Shown one piece after another: positions 32,712 to 45,602 of a DNA stretch of 64,000 nucleotides. Each line of letters opens with the position of its first letter. Positions within the stretch are counted from its first letter, which is position 1. This DNA is from Thalassia testudinum. Taxonomy: Eukaryota > Streptophyta > Magnoliopsida > Alismatales > Hydrocharitaceae. The notes beneath the pieces were generated by a model that was not told the DNA's origin, did not search any database, and saw only the letters and a list, made by a program, of their open reading frames with translations. A program made the translations under genes and the position numbers. Location of the stretch: the NCBI GenBank assembly GCA_037157565.1, contig JAZHRO010000003.1, positions 67,458,501 to 67,522,500 of the forward strand, written 5' to 3'.

Positions 32712-34680
32712 AGAGCTCTATCAAATGTGTAATCTCCGATAACGCAAGAAATCAATGGAGCACCAGGATCTCTCTTTTTCTAAGGGAGGTAGTGCAGGAT
32801 AACAAAATTATCCTGCTCGGAGAGTACCACCTTCCTCAGAACAGATTCTCTCGACTTATGCTTTTGTGTACATAATTCCTTTAAAAATCTTGCATAAGCT
32901 GATTTATGCTTGATAGCATCAAGGAGCGGGATATTGATCCCAACATTCCTAAATAGATTCAGAAGCTCCTCATTGCTATCAACAGACTTGTTCTTTGATT
33001 TGGTTAAGGCTTCAGGAAAAGGAACATGAGTCAGATCTTTGGAATCAGGTTCCTGAACTTTGTTTTCTCCTCTAGAATTCTCCTCTCTCTCCTTAGGTTC
33101 TTTAGGATTCAAAAGATTAGAATATTTTGGTTGTGGATCCTGAGTCCGCTTATCACTCCTCAAAGTGACAGAATTTGTAGATGCATAAGAATTTGGGTCT
33201 TGGGGAGGGTTAGGAAAGATTGGAGGGGCTTGATTGACCATGAATTATTGATTTGCAGAAGAGGAAGAAGACAAGGAACCCTGCTCAACCACGTGAGCAT
33301 GTGCATGTGGGTCCTTCTGATTTCCGTACCCATGGGCTTGATTGCCTAAATTCGTAGTATTTTGCAGGTTGGGTACGGATTGGGATGGTAGAGATCCGGG
33401 TTGACGAGAGTTAGCAATGAGCCTGGATTGCAAGTTGTCCAGCGAGTTTTTCATTTGCTGCAAGAGCTAGAGCATGGATCCTTGCATCTCTACCATTTGA
33501 CGGTTCAAATCAGCCTACCCTGCGGTTTGACGGGCATTCCAAGCTGGTTGATTGACCTGATTCGGAGGCAACTGAGTATATACTTGACCCTGACCCATTG
33601 GTCATTGCGGAGCATAATTTCTGGGTCAGATTTGGGTCTATTGCCACAGATTTTTCCAAGAGAATTTAGGGTGGTTTCTCCAACCTGGATTATAGGAATT
33701 CGAGTAGGGGTTGGATCTAACATTCTCTTGTACAGCACAGACATCCTCATAGGGTGAGGATGGAGGAAAAGAAAGGGAAGGATCAGAAAAACTGGGATCA
33801 AAGGCCCCAGTTTGGAACTCGTAGGGTTCCGAAAAATGCTGACTCACAGGTTGAGCCGCATCGAGTTGATTCACGAACTCCTGTCCAGAAGGAGCTCGTG
33901 AGGAATGGAATCCTTAATTTTTGGATTGAGTAGATCGAGAGTAGTTCATAGAATTGCCAGCCATCCACTCTTCCATTCTTTTAGCAACCAAGTCCACCGT
34001 ATCAAGTTTGTTACAAATCAATTCCATATCAAATGAATGAGAGTCATGGACTTCATTGACATTTGATCTGGGCTACTGGGACCGGTTTAAAGTATCCATG
34101 GAGGCATGATTAATTGAATTCTCACTCATTTCCTCAAATAAATCATGTGCACTATCTGCATCTTTATTGAGGAAATTGCCTCTGCAAGAAGCATCCACAT
34201 GATTTCTGAGTTGCTCAGTCAACCCATTATAGAAGATCTACACGAGTTGCCATTTCGGCACCTCATGCTGTGGACACCTCCGCAATAAGTCCAGGGATCA
34301 CTCCCATGCCACATGAAACTACTCCCCCGACCACTGGGTAAAGGTAGTGATTGCCCGTCTCAAAGCATTAGTACGTCCTAGTGGGAAGAATTTCTTCAAA
34401 AAGGTCGATTTCAACTCATTCCAAGTTGTAATTGGTCTTCCTATTGTCCTATACCAATGCACTACCTCATCACTAAGAGAGTGGGGGAAGAGCCTCATGA
34501 TCATTTGCTCCTCGTTTATGTTTCGAGCCTTGGTGGTCTAGACCAAAGAGGTCAAGTCCTCCAAGTGCTGAAATGGATCTTTGGAGCCAAGCCCATGATA
34601 ATGTTTAATCAGGCTTAACACCTGGGGCTTGATTTCTACGTCACCGGCTGGAATCTGGACGTCGGGACGTTCCCCGTAAT
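32712..34680 (-). pseudogene. Element F gag
   Basis: Several frames with stops. Recognisable capsid core MRLFPHSLSDEVVHWY, then WNELKSTFLKKFFPL (34504-34319). Further on are the YNPGWRNHPKFSWKN segment (33874-33638), a glutamine/serine-rich part, and the conserved Gag-protease linker FRNVGINIPLLDAIK (near 32950). Gag would form the virus-like particle. The start of the ORF is not clear. Confidence 0.8.
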
Positions 34681-36129
34681 TTGAAGGATCATAAAAGTCC
34701 TTCAAGGGCTAAGCACCCTGCATTCTCTAGAACCATCCTACATTCTCTGCATTTTTTCCAGCTGCCTTTGAAATTCTTCCTATGAATTTCCAAGCAGAGG
34801 AGGCTGTTGTTCAGCAATGGGATCAAATTGACCAAAATCCAATTTGCACCTCCTAGAATGTTCTAATGGTCCTTCCAATCGAGGATTCAATGACCGTCTT
34901 CCCAGCATAAACAAGAAGAAGGTCGAAAGGACTGGGGATAGGAACCCTGTAGCACAACAAAATAAGGCCATCCTTTAGTTGGGTAGCCTAAGGATCTACT
35001 GACTCCCAAAACCCACCTTAAGGTTGTAAATGATTTACTCTACTTGCATCTGTTTAATCCAACCAGTTAGAAGGAAGGACTGGGGAGAAGGTTCTTCCTT
35101 CAGCTTTCGCCTCCGGTTCCTAGTATACCCCCCAGCCGTAGTCGTTTGACGCTACTCCCCTAGCTAGACATCAGATTAATTAGTACAAGTAGGTTAATCA
35201 AAAATAATCTCAGACTAGGCCCCGAAGAGCGAATCAGACCTTAAGGCCAACATCTACTCAAATTTATTAAGGTTAGGGATTGTGGTGCTTATGGAATGTG
35301 ATGGGCTCTTAAAATGGGTTGTACCCTTAATGATTGATTGAGATTTGTGTATGTGCGTGCACAACCAGGGTTTTCAAGCAAGATTATTTGTGATGCGTGA
35401 ATTTTAATGTTCAAATCTTACTTAGGTAGCTTTTAGGATTTCAAATTAGATGGATTGCAATCAAGTTTCTAGGCAAACCAAGTTGTAAAACACGGGTGAA
35501 GATTGTTTTCCTTTAAAACCAGAAAGAAAGTGGAGTGCCTGGAATAAACCTAGATTGAAAACCCTAAGGAGGAGGTACTTGATGAGTTGGTTATAAATAG
35601 AGTGGTGTGGCCCAAACAACTCAAACAATTGGCTACAAATGCACCATTAAGTTAAGCACTCAAAAATGGTTAACCTAGAATGATTTCTACTCTTTTATGT
35701 GTTGCTTTGTGTGTACTGGTTCCACTGATCAGAACCCGGTTGAGTAGAAACAAATCAATTTGATTAAGTGCCTTGAATGTGGGTGTATGTTGTGTGGTTG
35801 TTGAAAATTACCCCACAAGATTATCATTTTGTTGTTTTTTTATAAATGAGGGTGGAATGAATGTGAGTGAAAATCCAAACAACTAAACTATTCCTAGGAT
35901 TTATGCAAACACCTAGGTTAATTGGAATTTGGATTTAATGTGGCAAATGAAATCTACGGAGGGGGGAAGAATGGGGAGCACATACAGTTGTCTTCAACTG
36001 CACTTTACTCCAGTCTACCGCTTGTTGATTCTTTGATGGAAGTCTCTGCAAAACAATAGACACAAGAGAAAGCAAGTTAGAAAATAATAAAGTGCAAGAA
36101 ATGCGAAGAGAAGATCGAAAATCGTTGCC
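34681..36129 (-). other. Leader of element F with the possible decayed start of gag
   Basis: About 1.4 kb upstream of the recognisable gag. A 63-codon frame at 34971-34780 may be N-terminal gag but lacks similarity I can name. The rest is AT-rich leader with no gene. Confidence 0.5.
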
Positions 36130-36147
36130 TCCCCAGCAACGGCGCCA
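36130..36147 (-). other. Primer-binding site of element F (tRNA-Asp)
   Basis: Plus strand TCCCCAGCAACGGCGCCA, one mismatch to the tRNA-Asp 3' end; three bases separate it from the LTR. Confidence 0.9.
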
Positions 36148-36150
36148 AAA

Positions 36151-37823
36151 TATTGAACTTACAAATTGCTACACTAACGTGTTCGGTGTTAAAACCTTGT
36201 CGTTGTAGCTTGAAAGCAAAGAATTCATGCTCAACAAATAAAATTTATACCAAAATTTGAATTCCAGGTTGAACACAGGGAGGCTACATCAATCTATATT
36301 TGCAATTATATTTTTTAGAATTTTTGAAAAGCGAGGCGATATAACTACAATGAAGCTATCAGACTAAAAGGAAGAGAGAGAGAGAAAGATAGAAAGAGAA
36401 AGAGAGAGAAAGAGAACATGCATTCAATATTTCAAAATGTTTATACAATCAAACCAAATAAAAATTGCACTAGAAAGCGGGAAATCAGCTACACTAGAAA
36501 GCAGGAAAATTCTACACTAGAAAAGCTGTAAAGAAGAATGGGAGAGAGAAGTTATCCTCCTCAACGATCGCTTGGAGGACGAGCCGGATGGGATGACTCC
36601 TGGATGAAGCAGGATAAAGGAGGATGAAGCAGAAGAATGGAAATAGACCAGCACGTCGTCGTCGTCGTGGGATCCACTTCCGAAGGGGGGCGAAAATTTG
36701 GACTTTATCTCGCGAGGAGCATCCTGGGTGTGGGACAATCTTCTCCTGAGCTTTGGAGAGGTAAAGAAGAGAAGGAAGGGATGAAAATTTCTTGTGGAGG
36801 GGGTCTCCTTTTATAGTTGCAAGGAGTGGGGGCAAATTGGTCATTACATCCTTAAAACATTAAATAAGGGGTCTTTAGTGACGGATAAAATCGTCACTAA
36901 AGCCCCAACGTGGATTAGTGGCTGCCACCCACGCGTGCCCGCTCAGCTACACTCTCTCTCAATGCATCCATATGTTCAACCGTCCACAGCCGTCCGATCG
37001 TGAGATCGGACAGCTGTGATTGCACCTTCGCCCGCTATTGCGCACCCGGCCCAACGCGTGCGATGCCGCGTGAGGCGTAGGCGTGCAATAGCGTGTCATC
37101 GCTATTCAGCGTGGATGGTCGCTCGATCAGGATCCGATGCACGCCCGCACCCTTTGCTTCCTCGGTACAGCTCGAGCCTGCATCCGCTGCTCGCAATAGC
37201 GCCGTTGCCCACTACGCTGCGGAGCACGGATTGTCAAGCGGACGATTTGAGGTGCAGCCGTTCAAAGCCGTTGGATTGGGATCCAACGGCGGAAAGGAGG
37301 CAGATGCGATGGCTTCAGTGGTTGCATGCGGGTGTTTGGGCGGTCGAGATGGCACCATGTGGCGCCATCTTGGCTGTCCATCTTCCGGATGTTGTAGATA
37401 GTGCCACGGGTGTCGGATTGACTCGATTTTTGCATCGTTAGGCTACGATCGTCGATTCGAATTCATCCGTGTGGTCAAATTTTTCATTGGAAGTGCAGAT
37501 TTACACCATCCTGACCCTTGATCTTCTAGGGTTCCCTGGTCACTATTTGATGCTACGGATGCCTGATTAAAGCAATCTTGGAGTCGTTAAACTCCAATCG
37601 TTGCCCTGATCACAACTGTACAATTGGATCTTTGATTCGAGGCACTAATAAAAAGTTTGCCCTGTCCAAGCACATAAAAGGAGACAATTAACTGCCATTT
37701 TATTCAAACTGCTCTAAATGCAAGATGATGCATGTTATGCAATATTTATATCATGCAATGCAATCCTATGCTTAAGAACATGCATAAATAGACATCTTAA
37801 GTAGTGTAAATGTGTTTACATCA
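36151..37823 (-). repeat. 5' LTR of element F (family beta)
   Basis: 1673 bp. Starts TATTGAAC in place of TGTTGAAC (terminal dinucleotide mutated). TATA box on the minus strand at 36808-36815. GA-rich block at 36372-36415. Confidence 0.92.
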
Positions 37824-37905
37824 ATCAACTCCTTCTTGGTTGTACCCTTGTGCCACCAAACGAGCCTTGTTCCTGATGACTATATTGGATTCATTCAACT
37901 TGATA
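37824..37905 (-). pseudogene. Start of the copia reverse transcriptase, right of element F
   Basis: Translates as VIRNKARLVAQGYNQEG, which is continuous with the DETYAPVA segment left of element F once one ATCAA copy is discounted. The copia sequence ends near 37905, where gypsy element G begins; how that junction formed is not clear. Confidence 0.85.
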
Positions 37906-40900
37906 GTTTGAGTTTCTTGGTCTTCCCAGCCAACTATAGGTCAAAATTACATTTCTTGATGGCCCAAAATGCCCGGTGTTCTAACACTATGGGTAAGTGA
38001 CACACCTTGCGAAACACAATATGGAATGGAGACATGCCGACAACCATTTTGTATGTCGTACGGTAGGCCCAAAGAGCATCATCTTGCTTTTGGGTCCAAT
38101 CCTTCCTACCAGGCCTTACAGTTTTTAGCAAAATGTTTTTGAACTCTCGATTGGAGACCTCAGCCTATCTATTCGTCTGTTGGTGATAGGGTGTGGAAAT
38201 CTGGTTATTTACCTCGTATTTCCCCAGTAAATTCCAAAACTGGGCATGAGTGAAATGTGTGCCACCATCTCTGATAATTTCTCAAGGAATCCCGAACCGA
38301 TTGAAAATATTTTTCTTCACAAAATTGATGACCACCTTGTGGTCATTGGTCTAAGTGGGGATTGCCTCAATCCATTTGGACACATAATCAAGAGCAACCA
38401 AAATATACTAGTGTCCAAATGAAGGAGGGAAGGGTTCCATGAAGTCGATGCCCCAAATGTCAAAAATTTTTTCTGAAAGCATTAGGTTTAGGGGCATCAT
38501 GTCTCTCTTGGCCATGTTCCCAAGTGTCTGGAATCGGGCGCACGACCTTGAGAATTCTTGGGCATCCTTAAATAACGATAGTCAATAGAATCTGAATTGC
38601 AAAATTTTGGCCATCGTCTTTTTCCCCGAAAAATGTCCACCACACGCAGATGTAGGACAGAACCTAAGTATACTATGTAATTCATTTTCCGAGATGCATC
38701 GACAAATAATTTGATCGGTGTCGATACGGTATTGCTCGGGATCGTCCCAAAAATAATATTTGGCCTCGGACATAAGTCTATCCCATTGTATTTTTGTCTA
38801 ATCCTAGGGGATTTGAACAACGGCCAAGTAATTGACGAAATCCGCAAACCAGGGGGTTCGAATACCCGAGACTATAAGGATAGTATCATTCGAAAAAGTT
38901 TCAGAGACAGGGATATCTGGATAAGAAGAATCAGTTTGGATTTTAGATAGGTGACCCACCACTACATTTTGTGCCTCAGCTTTGTCCCTGATTTCAAGAT
39001 CAAATTTTTGAACAAAATCCAGCGCATAAGCTGGGGCTTGGCATCGTTTTTGGCCGAGAGATGTTTCAAGGCCGAGTGGTCGGTGTAAATGATAACATGA
39101 GAACCTAAAAGATAAGCCCTAAATTTTTCTAAGGCAAAAACTATGGCTAGCAATTCTTTTTCAGTGTCAATGTAATTCCTTTGGGCTTCATCCAGAGTAT
39201 TGCTAGCGTAATAGATTATGGAGGGCATTTCCTCGATTTTCTGACCCAAGACAGCCCCGACTGCATAATCAGATAAGTCCATCATTATCCCAAATGTGGT
39301 TGTCCAGACCAGTGGTTACAACACTAATGCATAGGTGGCTGCCTTTTTAAAAAATAAAATGCCTTATGTCATGATTCATCAAACTCGAATGGCGTGTCTT
39401 TGGCCAGAAGGTTATCCAAGGGTCGAGTAACTATCGAAAAGTCCTTGATGAATCTTCTATAGAAACCCACATGCCCAAGGAAAGAGTGGATCTGTTTTAC
39501 GGATGTGGGTGGAGGGAGTCTAGGGATAGCATACACCTTAGCCTTATCAAGTTCAATACCCTGATTAGAAACCACATGACCCAAGATGATGCCTTCTCGG
39601 GTCATGAAGTGGCTCTTCTCCCAACTAAGGACTAGTCGTGTCTTGATGCATCTCTGGAGGATAAATTCCAAGTTGGCTAGACATGACTCAAAGGAATCTC
39701 CAAAAATGGTGAAATCATCCTTGAACACCTCAAGACAATCTCCCACCATGTCCAAAAAGATTGCCAGCATGCACCATTGAAAAGTCGTGGGTGCATTGCA
39801 AAGCCTGAACGACATTCTTCAGAATGCAAAGGTTACATAGGGACATGTGAAAGTTGTCCTTTCCTAGTCTTCAGGATCGATAGGGACTTGGTTATATCCC
39901 GAATAACTGTCCAGGAAGCAAAAGTACTTCTACCCAGCTAACCTTTCCAGGATTTGATCAATGAATGGCAAGGGAAATGGTCCTTTTTGGTGGCTATGTT
40001 CAGCTTCCTATAGTCAATACAAACTCTCCAAGTAGAAGCTGAACGGGTTGTAAAGGATTCCCTTTCTCATTAGTAGTAACGGTTATTCCCACCTTTTTGG
40101 GTACAATTTGAACATAGCTAACCCATGGATAATCCAGGATCAGGTAAATAATTCCAGGATCAAGCCACTTAATTATCTCCTTTTTGACCACTTCTTGCAT
40201 ATTCGGGTTTAATCTCCTTTGCATTTCGTAAAAAGGGTGGGATCCATCTTCCATAAAAATATGATGATTACAGTAAGATGGCTCGATCCCCCTAAAGTTG
40301 TGGACGGTCCAACTAATTGCCCTTTATTTTTATCAAGGACCTTAATTAATCTCACTTCTTGCTTCTTAGTCAAATCAGCACTAATAGTCACAGGGAGTGC
40401 ATTGGCAGGTCCTAAGAACTCATATTTCAAATTTTTAAGTAATGGTTTCAATTCTGGCTCAGATTGGTTTAGTATAGAGGGAAGGGAGGATGCTGATGAA
40501 GATTTATTAGGATGATCAAGAGGAAGAGGTTGGGAATGAACAAAATCAACAGCCTCCTCAGGATATGGCAGGTCTACCATGGAGGGTTGTAGGTTGGGTT
40601 CGCTAAAGTTGGTGGAATCCTCAAGTACATTGATCAGCATACGAGTCTCAACATTAAAATCATGATCGTCGAGCTCCTCAATGAATCCACAATCCTCAAA
40701 TCCTTTTATCGCCTTGAAAATATCAGGAGTTAACTTCCTATCCCCAAAGGCGATTTCCATACTATCGCTCTCACAATTTATGTTGGCCTTGGTGGTAGAT
40801 AGGAATGGGTGCCCGAGAATGATGGGCATGTTCCTCAAATCGTTATTACATCCATGCCAAGAACCAAGAAATCTACGGGAAAATAGAAGTCCTTGACCTT

Positions 40901-41110
40901 GACGATTACATCCTCAATAAAGCCCTTCGATGTGGTGACCAAACGGTCTACTAATTGTAGCATTACTGAGGTTGGCCTAAGTTTGCCTAACCCAAACCTC
41001 TCATAATGAGAGGTTAGGATTAGGTTGATGGATGCACCTAGATCTAATAGTGCACTATCAAAAGTATATTCCCCATTGATGCATGAAATCAAGGGGGCAC
41101 CTAGATCTTT
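37906..41110 (-). pseudogene. Element G: degenerate Ty3/gypsy pol (protease, RT, RNase H, integrase)
   Basis: Same domain order as F but more decayed. Protease has LDLGASINLILTS and VKVKDFYFPVDFLVLGM (near 41050-40850). The RT motif is FKDDFTIF (39815-39369). RNase H has DYAVGAVLGQKIEE, then YTDHSALKHLSAK (39285-38962). The integrase zinc region has CPTSACGGH with one His lost (38773-38582), and a core fragment shows [12 protein letters not shown] (38131-37934). Many stops. The integrase end and the 3' LTR are missing, cut off at the copia junction. Confidence 0.87.
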
Positions 41111-42783
41111 CTTCTTTTGAGGAAGGTGATGCAGGATAATAGAACTTGCCTGCTCAGAGAGAATCACCTTCCTCGAAGTGGGTTCTCTCAGCCAATGCTT
41201 TTGGGTACATAAATCTTTCAAAAATTTAGTGTAAGACAAACTATGCTTAATAGCATCGAGGAGCGGAATATTGATCTCTACACTCTTGAATAAATTCAGG
41301 AGATCCTCATTGCTCTGTAAGGTTTTCTTCTTTGTGGTTTTCAATAAGGATTCAGGGAACAAGATGTGGGTGGTGTCTTCAATTTTCAGTCCTTGGCCCT
41401 ATTGTCTCCTTCAATCTTCTCCTTCTCTCTCGAGCTCCCCAGGGTTTTGGCTTCTAGAAGGTAATTCAGGGTCCTGGGTTTGCTTTCCACTTCTCAAGGT
41501 GACAAAGTTTGCAAAGGCGTATGGGTTCGGGTCATGTGGTGGGTTAGTGAAGATTGTAGGGCCTTGATTGGTCCTGCACCCAGAAGAAGAGGGGGGACCC
41601 TGCTAAACCACCTGAGCATGTACGTGTGGGTGCCTTTGATTTTCGTACCCTTGGGCTCTATTGCCCTAATTTTGCACATTGTGCGGGTTGGGTACGAGTT
41701 GGGATGGTAGAGATCCAGGTTGTCAGGTGTTAGCAATAAACTCAGATTGCAAGTTGTGTAATGATGTCTTCATTTGCTGCATTAGCTAAAGCATGGACCC
41801 TTGCATTTCTACCATCAGCTGGTTTAAATCAGCCTGCCCTGTAGATTGCTAGGCATTCCAAGATGTTTGAGTAACCCGTCTCGAGGGAAACTAACCCTAA
41901 CCAATAGGTCTCTCAGGTGCATAGTTGCTGGGTCGTGTTTGGGTATGTTGCCCCTGACTTTTCAAGAGAAGTTAGGGTGGTTCCTCCAAACCAAGTTATA
42001 AGTGTTGGAATATGGGTTGGACCTAGCATTCTCCTATATTGCATATGCATCCTCATAGGATGAGGATGGAGAGAAGGAAAGATTAGAAAAACTAGGATCA
42101 AAGGCCCCAGTTTGGAACCCATAAGGTTTTGAGAAATCCTGGCACATAGGTTGAGCTGATTCAAGTTGGTTCATGAACTCTTGCCCTGTGGGAACTCGTG
42201 AGGAATGGAATCCCCAATTCTGGGATTGGGTGGGAGTAGATGTGTTTCCTGAATTCCCAGACATCCATTCTTCCATTCTTTTAGCAACCAAGTCCATCTT
42301 ATCAAGCTTGTTACAAATCAATTCTGGATCTGATTAGCATTTGACCTGGGTTGTTGTGACCGGTTGAAGGCATCCATGGAGGCGTGATTAATTGAATTCT
42401 CTCTCACTTCCTCAAATAGGTCATATGCACTATCTGCATCCCTACTAGGGAAATTACATCCGCTGGAGGAGTCTACATGATTATGGAGTTGTTCGACCAA
42501 CCAGTGAAAGAATATCTACACGAGTTGCCATTTCGGCACCTCATGGTGTGGAAACTTCCTCAAAAGTTCCTAGAATCACTCATAGGCACTACGAAACGGT
42601 TCCCCTGGCCTGTGGGCAAAAGTGGTAATTGGCCATCACAAGGCATTGGTTCATCCGATTGGGAAGAATTTTTATCGGAAGCCGACTTAAGAGTAGCCCA
42701 TGTTTCTATCAGCCTTCCAATGGTTCGGTACCAATGTGCGGCTTTATCCTTGAGAGAGTGGGGAGAAAGCCTCATATCATTCA
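41111..42783 (-). pseudogene. Element G gag, main part
   Basis: Gag-protease linker SVEINIPLLDAIKHS (near 41270), a serine/glutamine-rich region, the SRVPTGQEFMNQLESAQP stretch (near 42180) and the capsid core MRLSPHSLKDKAAHWYRT ending at the insertion (42783). Multiple stops. Confidence 0.78.
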
Positions 42784-43672
42784 CCAGCGTGCCCCAGTTT
42801 CACACGAGCTTTATTCGCATGCATGATGGAGGGCTAGCAGAGCGCGTGCGTGAGCAGACATGATTTGGCTACAGCAACGCTTGATGCTAAACCCACAGCG
42901 ACGTCCTGGAGGTCACTAATTACCATGTGTCCATTTTTGGCCCCTTCCCATCCACTATATAAAGACCTACACACCTCCCTTGACTAGCCATCTTTACCTT
43001 TGCTATACCCACCTACTCTAGAGATCTAAAAGCCCATCAAAGCTCCCAAGAGCTCATTCCCAAGCTCCAAAGGTCCCCTATTAGTGTAGTGATCCCTTAC
43101 CCCACCAAATATTCGTCATCCCTCTCAGCACCTTCATAGGGAACCTTGGAGTCGTCCTCCCACCTCCATTTCGGTAGAAGATCACCTAATGCTCCTCATC
43201 CCTCTTTTGAAGCCTTGTTAAAGCATCCTCTACTTGGCGTCCTTCTGCATCTCACCTCCGTCATCCAACACCTCACCCTCTTCATCCAAGCTACTGCCAA
43301 GCACCATCATCTTGCCAAATTGCTGATTTGGGAGATTCCTCCTCACCCTTATCCCTTTTGTATTTTTTCTAGCATATTGTACTAAGCATTTGCATGATAT
43401 ATTAGATTTGTTTCCATCTCCTTTGTGAGTTATCTTGCTTGCCCTTTTCTTTACAAAAACTCAAAAATAAATTCACAAAACCCTAAAACCTCAAAAAGAA
43501 ACAAAACGAAGCATGGATTTCAACTAAAGTAAACGTCACCTCCTTGTGCTCAACCCAGGACTCCCATGGAGTTTTGTTATAAATTGTATTTGATGATGCA
43601 TTTTGCGAGCTACGGCGACAAGTTCTCAAAACCCTAATTTTTCTTTGTCAAAACCTGTTCATCACTTATTCA
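42779..43672 (+). mobile_element. 884-bp insertion in element G gag with 5-bp TSD (ATTCA)
   Basis: ATTCA at 42779-42783 and 43668-43672 flanks 42784-43667. Without it and one ATTCA, the gag reading is continuous in frame. The insert has a TATATAAA box in plus orientation (42956-42963) and then an AT/CT-rich leader-like sequence with no ORF of note. It lacks clear TG/CA ends or terminal inverted repeats. It could be a degraded solo LTR or another small element. Confidence 0.6.
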
Positions 43673-43910
43673 TAAGGGAGAAGGAGATCATCATCATGAG
43701 TAAGATGTCCTGATTTTGAATAGGTGGACTGAATGTCTGGGCCAGATGTTCCAGCTGCTTGGTGTGTTGGAAGGGATCTTCGGATTTCAAGCCATGGTAT
43801 TTTGGGATAGCATGAATCAGATTCAGCTTGAGTTCAGTATTAGGTACTCTAGCCGAGATTTGCACCCTGGGTTTGATTGCCACCGCAACAGGATTGTAAT
43901 GATCTTGCAT
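43673..43910 (-). pseudogene. Element G gag, N-terminal part
   Basis: Residues KPRVQISARVPNTELKLNLI, then YHGLKSEDPFQHTKQLEHL, resemble the start of the Athila/Tat capsid region (a FELK-type motif and a GL-EDP motif). It reads on into 42783 across the insertion. Confidence 0.7.
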
Positions 43911-44370
43911 CCGAAGATGCTATGGTGGGTTCATGATTTCCTGAAACAGATCATTGAGGCACTGTAGCTGATTCGGGAGATTGGGTTCTTCTTCATGATT
44001 CTTGATGGATGTGGATGAAGGAGATCTAGGCTCAAAAGGCGAAGAGTTGGAAGAGATGTCAATATGATCAGGTGGTAGCACAAACAAGTGGGTTTGCTTG
44101 ATTATGTCAATTCAACCAAGGCTTAGGTAACACATGATGCAAGAAATCAATTCTCTTTTAAATCAGGAAAGTGTGTTTTTCTGAAACCCTAAAATGGAAA
44201 CCCTAATTTGGTTTTGTTTTCCAAGTCTAATTCTTTCCAAAATTGGCACCTAGGGCTCAATCAAGAAGGTGAATAGCTCCAGGCATGTTTAGTCCCTAAT
44301 AAGTGCAAATATCTTTATAAGGATTTCTAATCAAATTAGGATTATAATCATTGAATGAAATGTGTGTTGC
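43911..44370 (-). other. Leader of element G
   Basis: No gene seen. It connects the gag fragment to the PBS. Confidence 0.5.
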
Positions 44371-44388
44371 TCCCTAACAATGGTGCCA
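44371..44388 (-). other. Degenerate primer-binding site of element G (tRNA-Asp)
   Basis: TCCCTAACAATGGTGCCA on plus. Five differences from the tRNA-Asp 3' end, all transitions; three bases from the LTR. Confidence 0.75.
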
Positions 44389-45166
44389 AAATGTTGGTGA
44401 GCAAAAATCGTCATTTTAAGAAATACACATCGTAGTATAGGATGAAAGTCGCAACAAGATTTAAAATTTCTAAAACTAAAAAACACAAGGGTGTCCAAGG
44501 TCATTCACTAGGAGCAAATTAGCAATTTAATCCACTAATCACAATATCAAGAATAATATGCAATTGAAACCAATGTAATACTCAAAATAATATTTCAATA
44601 AAAATCAGAGGGTCAGTGCAAAAAGATAGGGTTAAAATGGTGGTTTGAACCACCAAATTAACCCTAATGCTAAGCTCAATAATTATTTCAAATAAATGAA
44701 TAGTAATGCTCAAACAATTATCTTAGCAATATCAGAATCAACAACAGAGCAATGTAGCCAATTAGATGATAGAACCAAGGCACAAACACCTTAACTTTAT
44801 GGAACCAAGAATCAGTAGAACCAACGGAAGGCACAAGGGCCTTGCTTCGAAACTCAGAAGAGTCAAGGCATGAAGGCCTCACTAAGCCAAAAAAGGCTAA
44901 GCACAAAGAGAGGAGAAGGAGGGCATGATTCCTAAGGCAGCAGAGCAAACTTAGCCCCCTCCTCCTTAATTCTCTTCCTATTTCTCAGGTCAGACTCGGG
45001 TGAATAATATCCGGTATACTGGTATACGAGTATCCCAGTAAGTGAACAAGGGACCAGACCCACCGGCGTGTATAGTGGGTGAGGTGTGTACACGTGCGAT
45101 GAGTAGGACCTCACCCTGTGTGCTGAGGCGAAGAGCGTCTATCGTTGATTCCTCTTATCTGTCGTT

Positions 45167-45230
45167 GCGATCTTCAAAATCCCCGATGTGGGACTAAAGC
45201 GATCTTCAAAATCCCTGATGTAGGACTAAA
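45167..45230. repeat. 32-bp tandem duplication within the old alpha LTR
   Basis: Two copies of GCGATCTTCAAAATCC to GGACTAAA (45167-45198 and 45199-45230) with two differences. Confidence 0.75.
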
Positions 45231-45602
45231 GCGATGCTTGTTGGAACCTAGTTCCATTTCTCTTCTATGTTTGGTGTTAAGAAAAACCATTTTAAAATCT
45301 AATGTGTTTATGAAGTATTACAGGTCAAAAGAATCTATGGATGCAAGCAACAAGATAGCATATAAAGGAAGAAGACTATAGTTTTTGTTCTATTAATTGT
45401 ATTTTAGAATATTTCTATGTCTCCTAAAAAGTAGAACATAATCTAGGAGTTAAAATCAAATTAGAGATAATTAGGTTTCAGAATATCGTTCATTCACTCA
45501 TTTCAAAACTCAAAATTGATTTTTTCAAAAAAAAGTCATTTAGAGTAGGTTGGATATCACTAAAAATTGACTTACACTTATTATATTTGGTGCTTGTAGC
45601 AA

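Larger units (their letters stand above)
26174..37823 (-). mobile_element. Element F: full-length, decayed Ty3/gypsy (Athila/Tat-type) retrotransposon
   Basis: Minus-strand element: 5' LTR 36151-37823, PBS 36130-36147, gag, protease, RT, RNase H, integrase, 3' region, PPT 27853-27868, 3' LTR 26174-27852, TSD ATCAA. In the first 230 bp the LTRs differ at about 17 positions by eye (about 7%), mostly transitions, so F is much older than A or I. It has no chromodomain and no envelope ORF that I can see. Confidence 0.95.
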
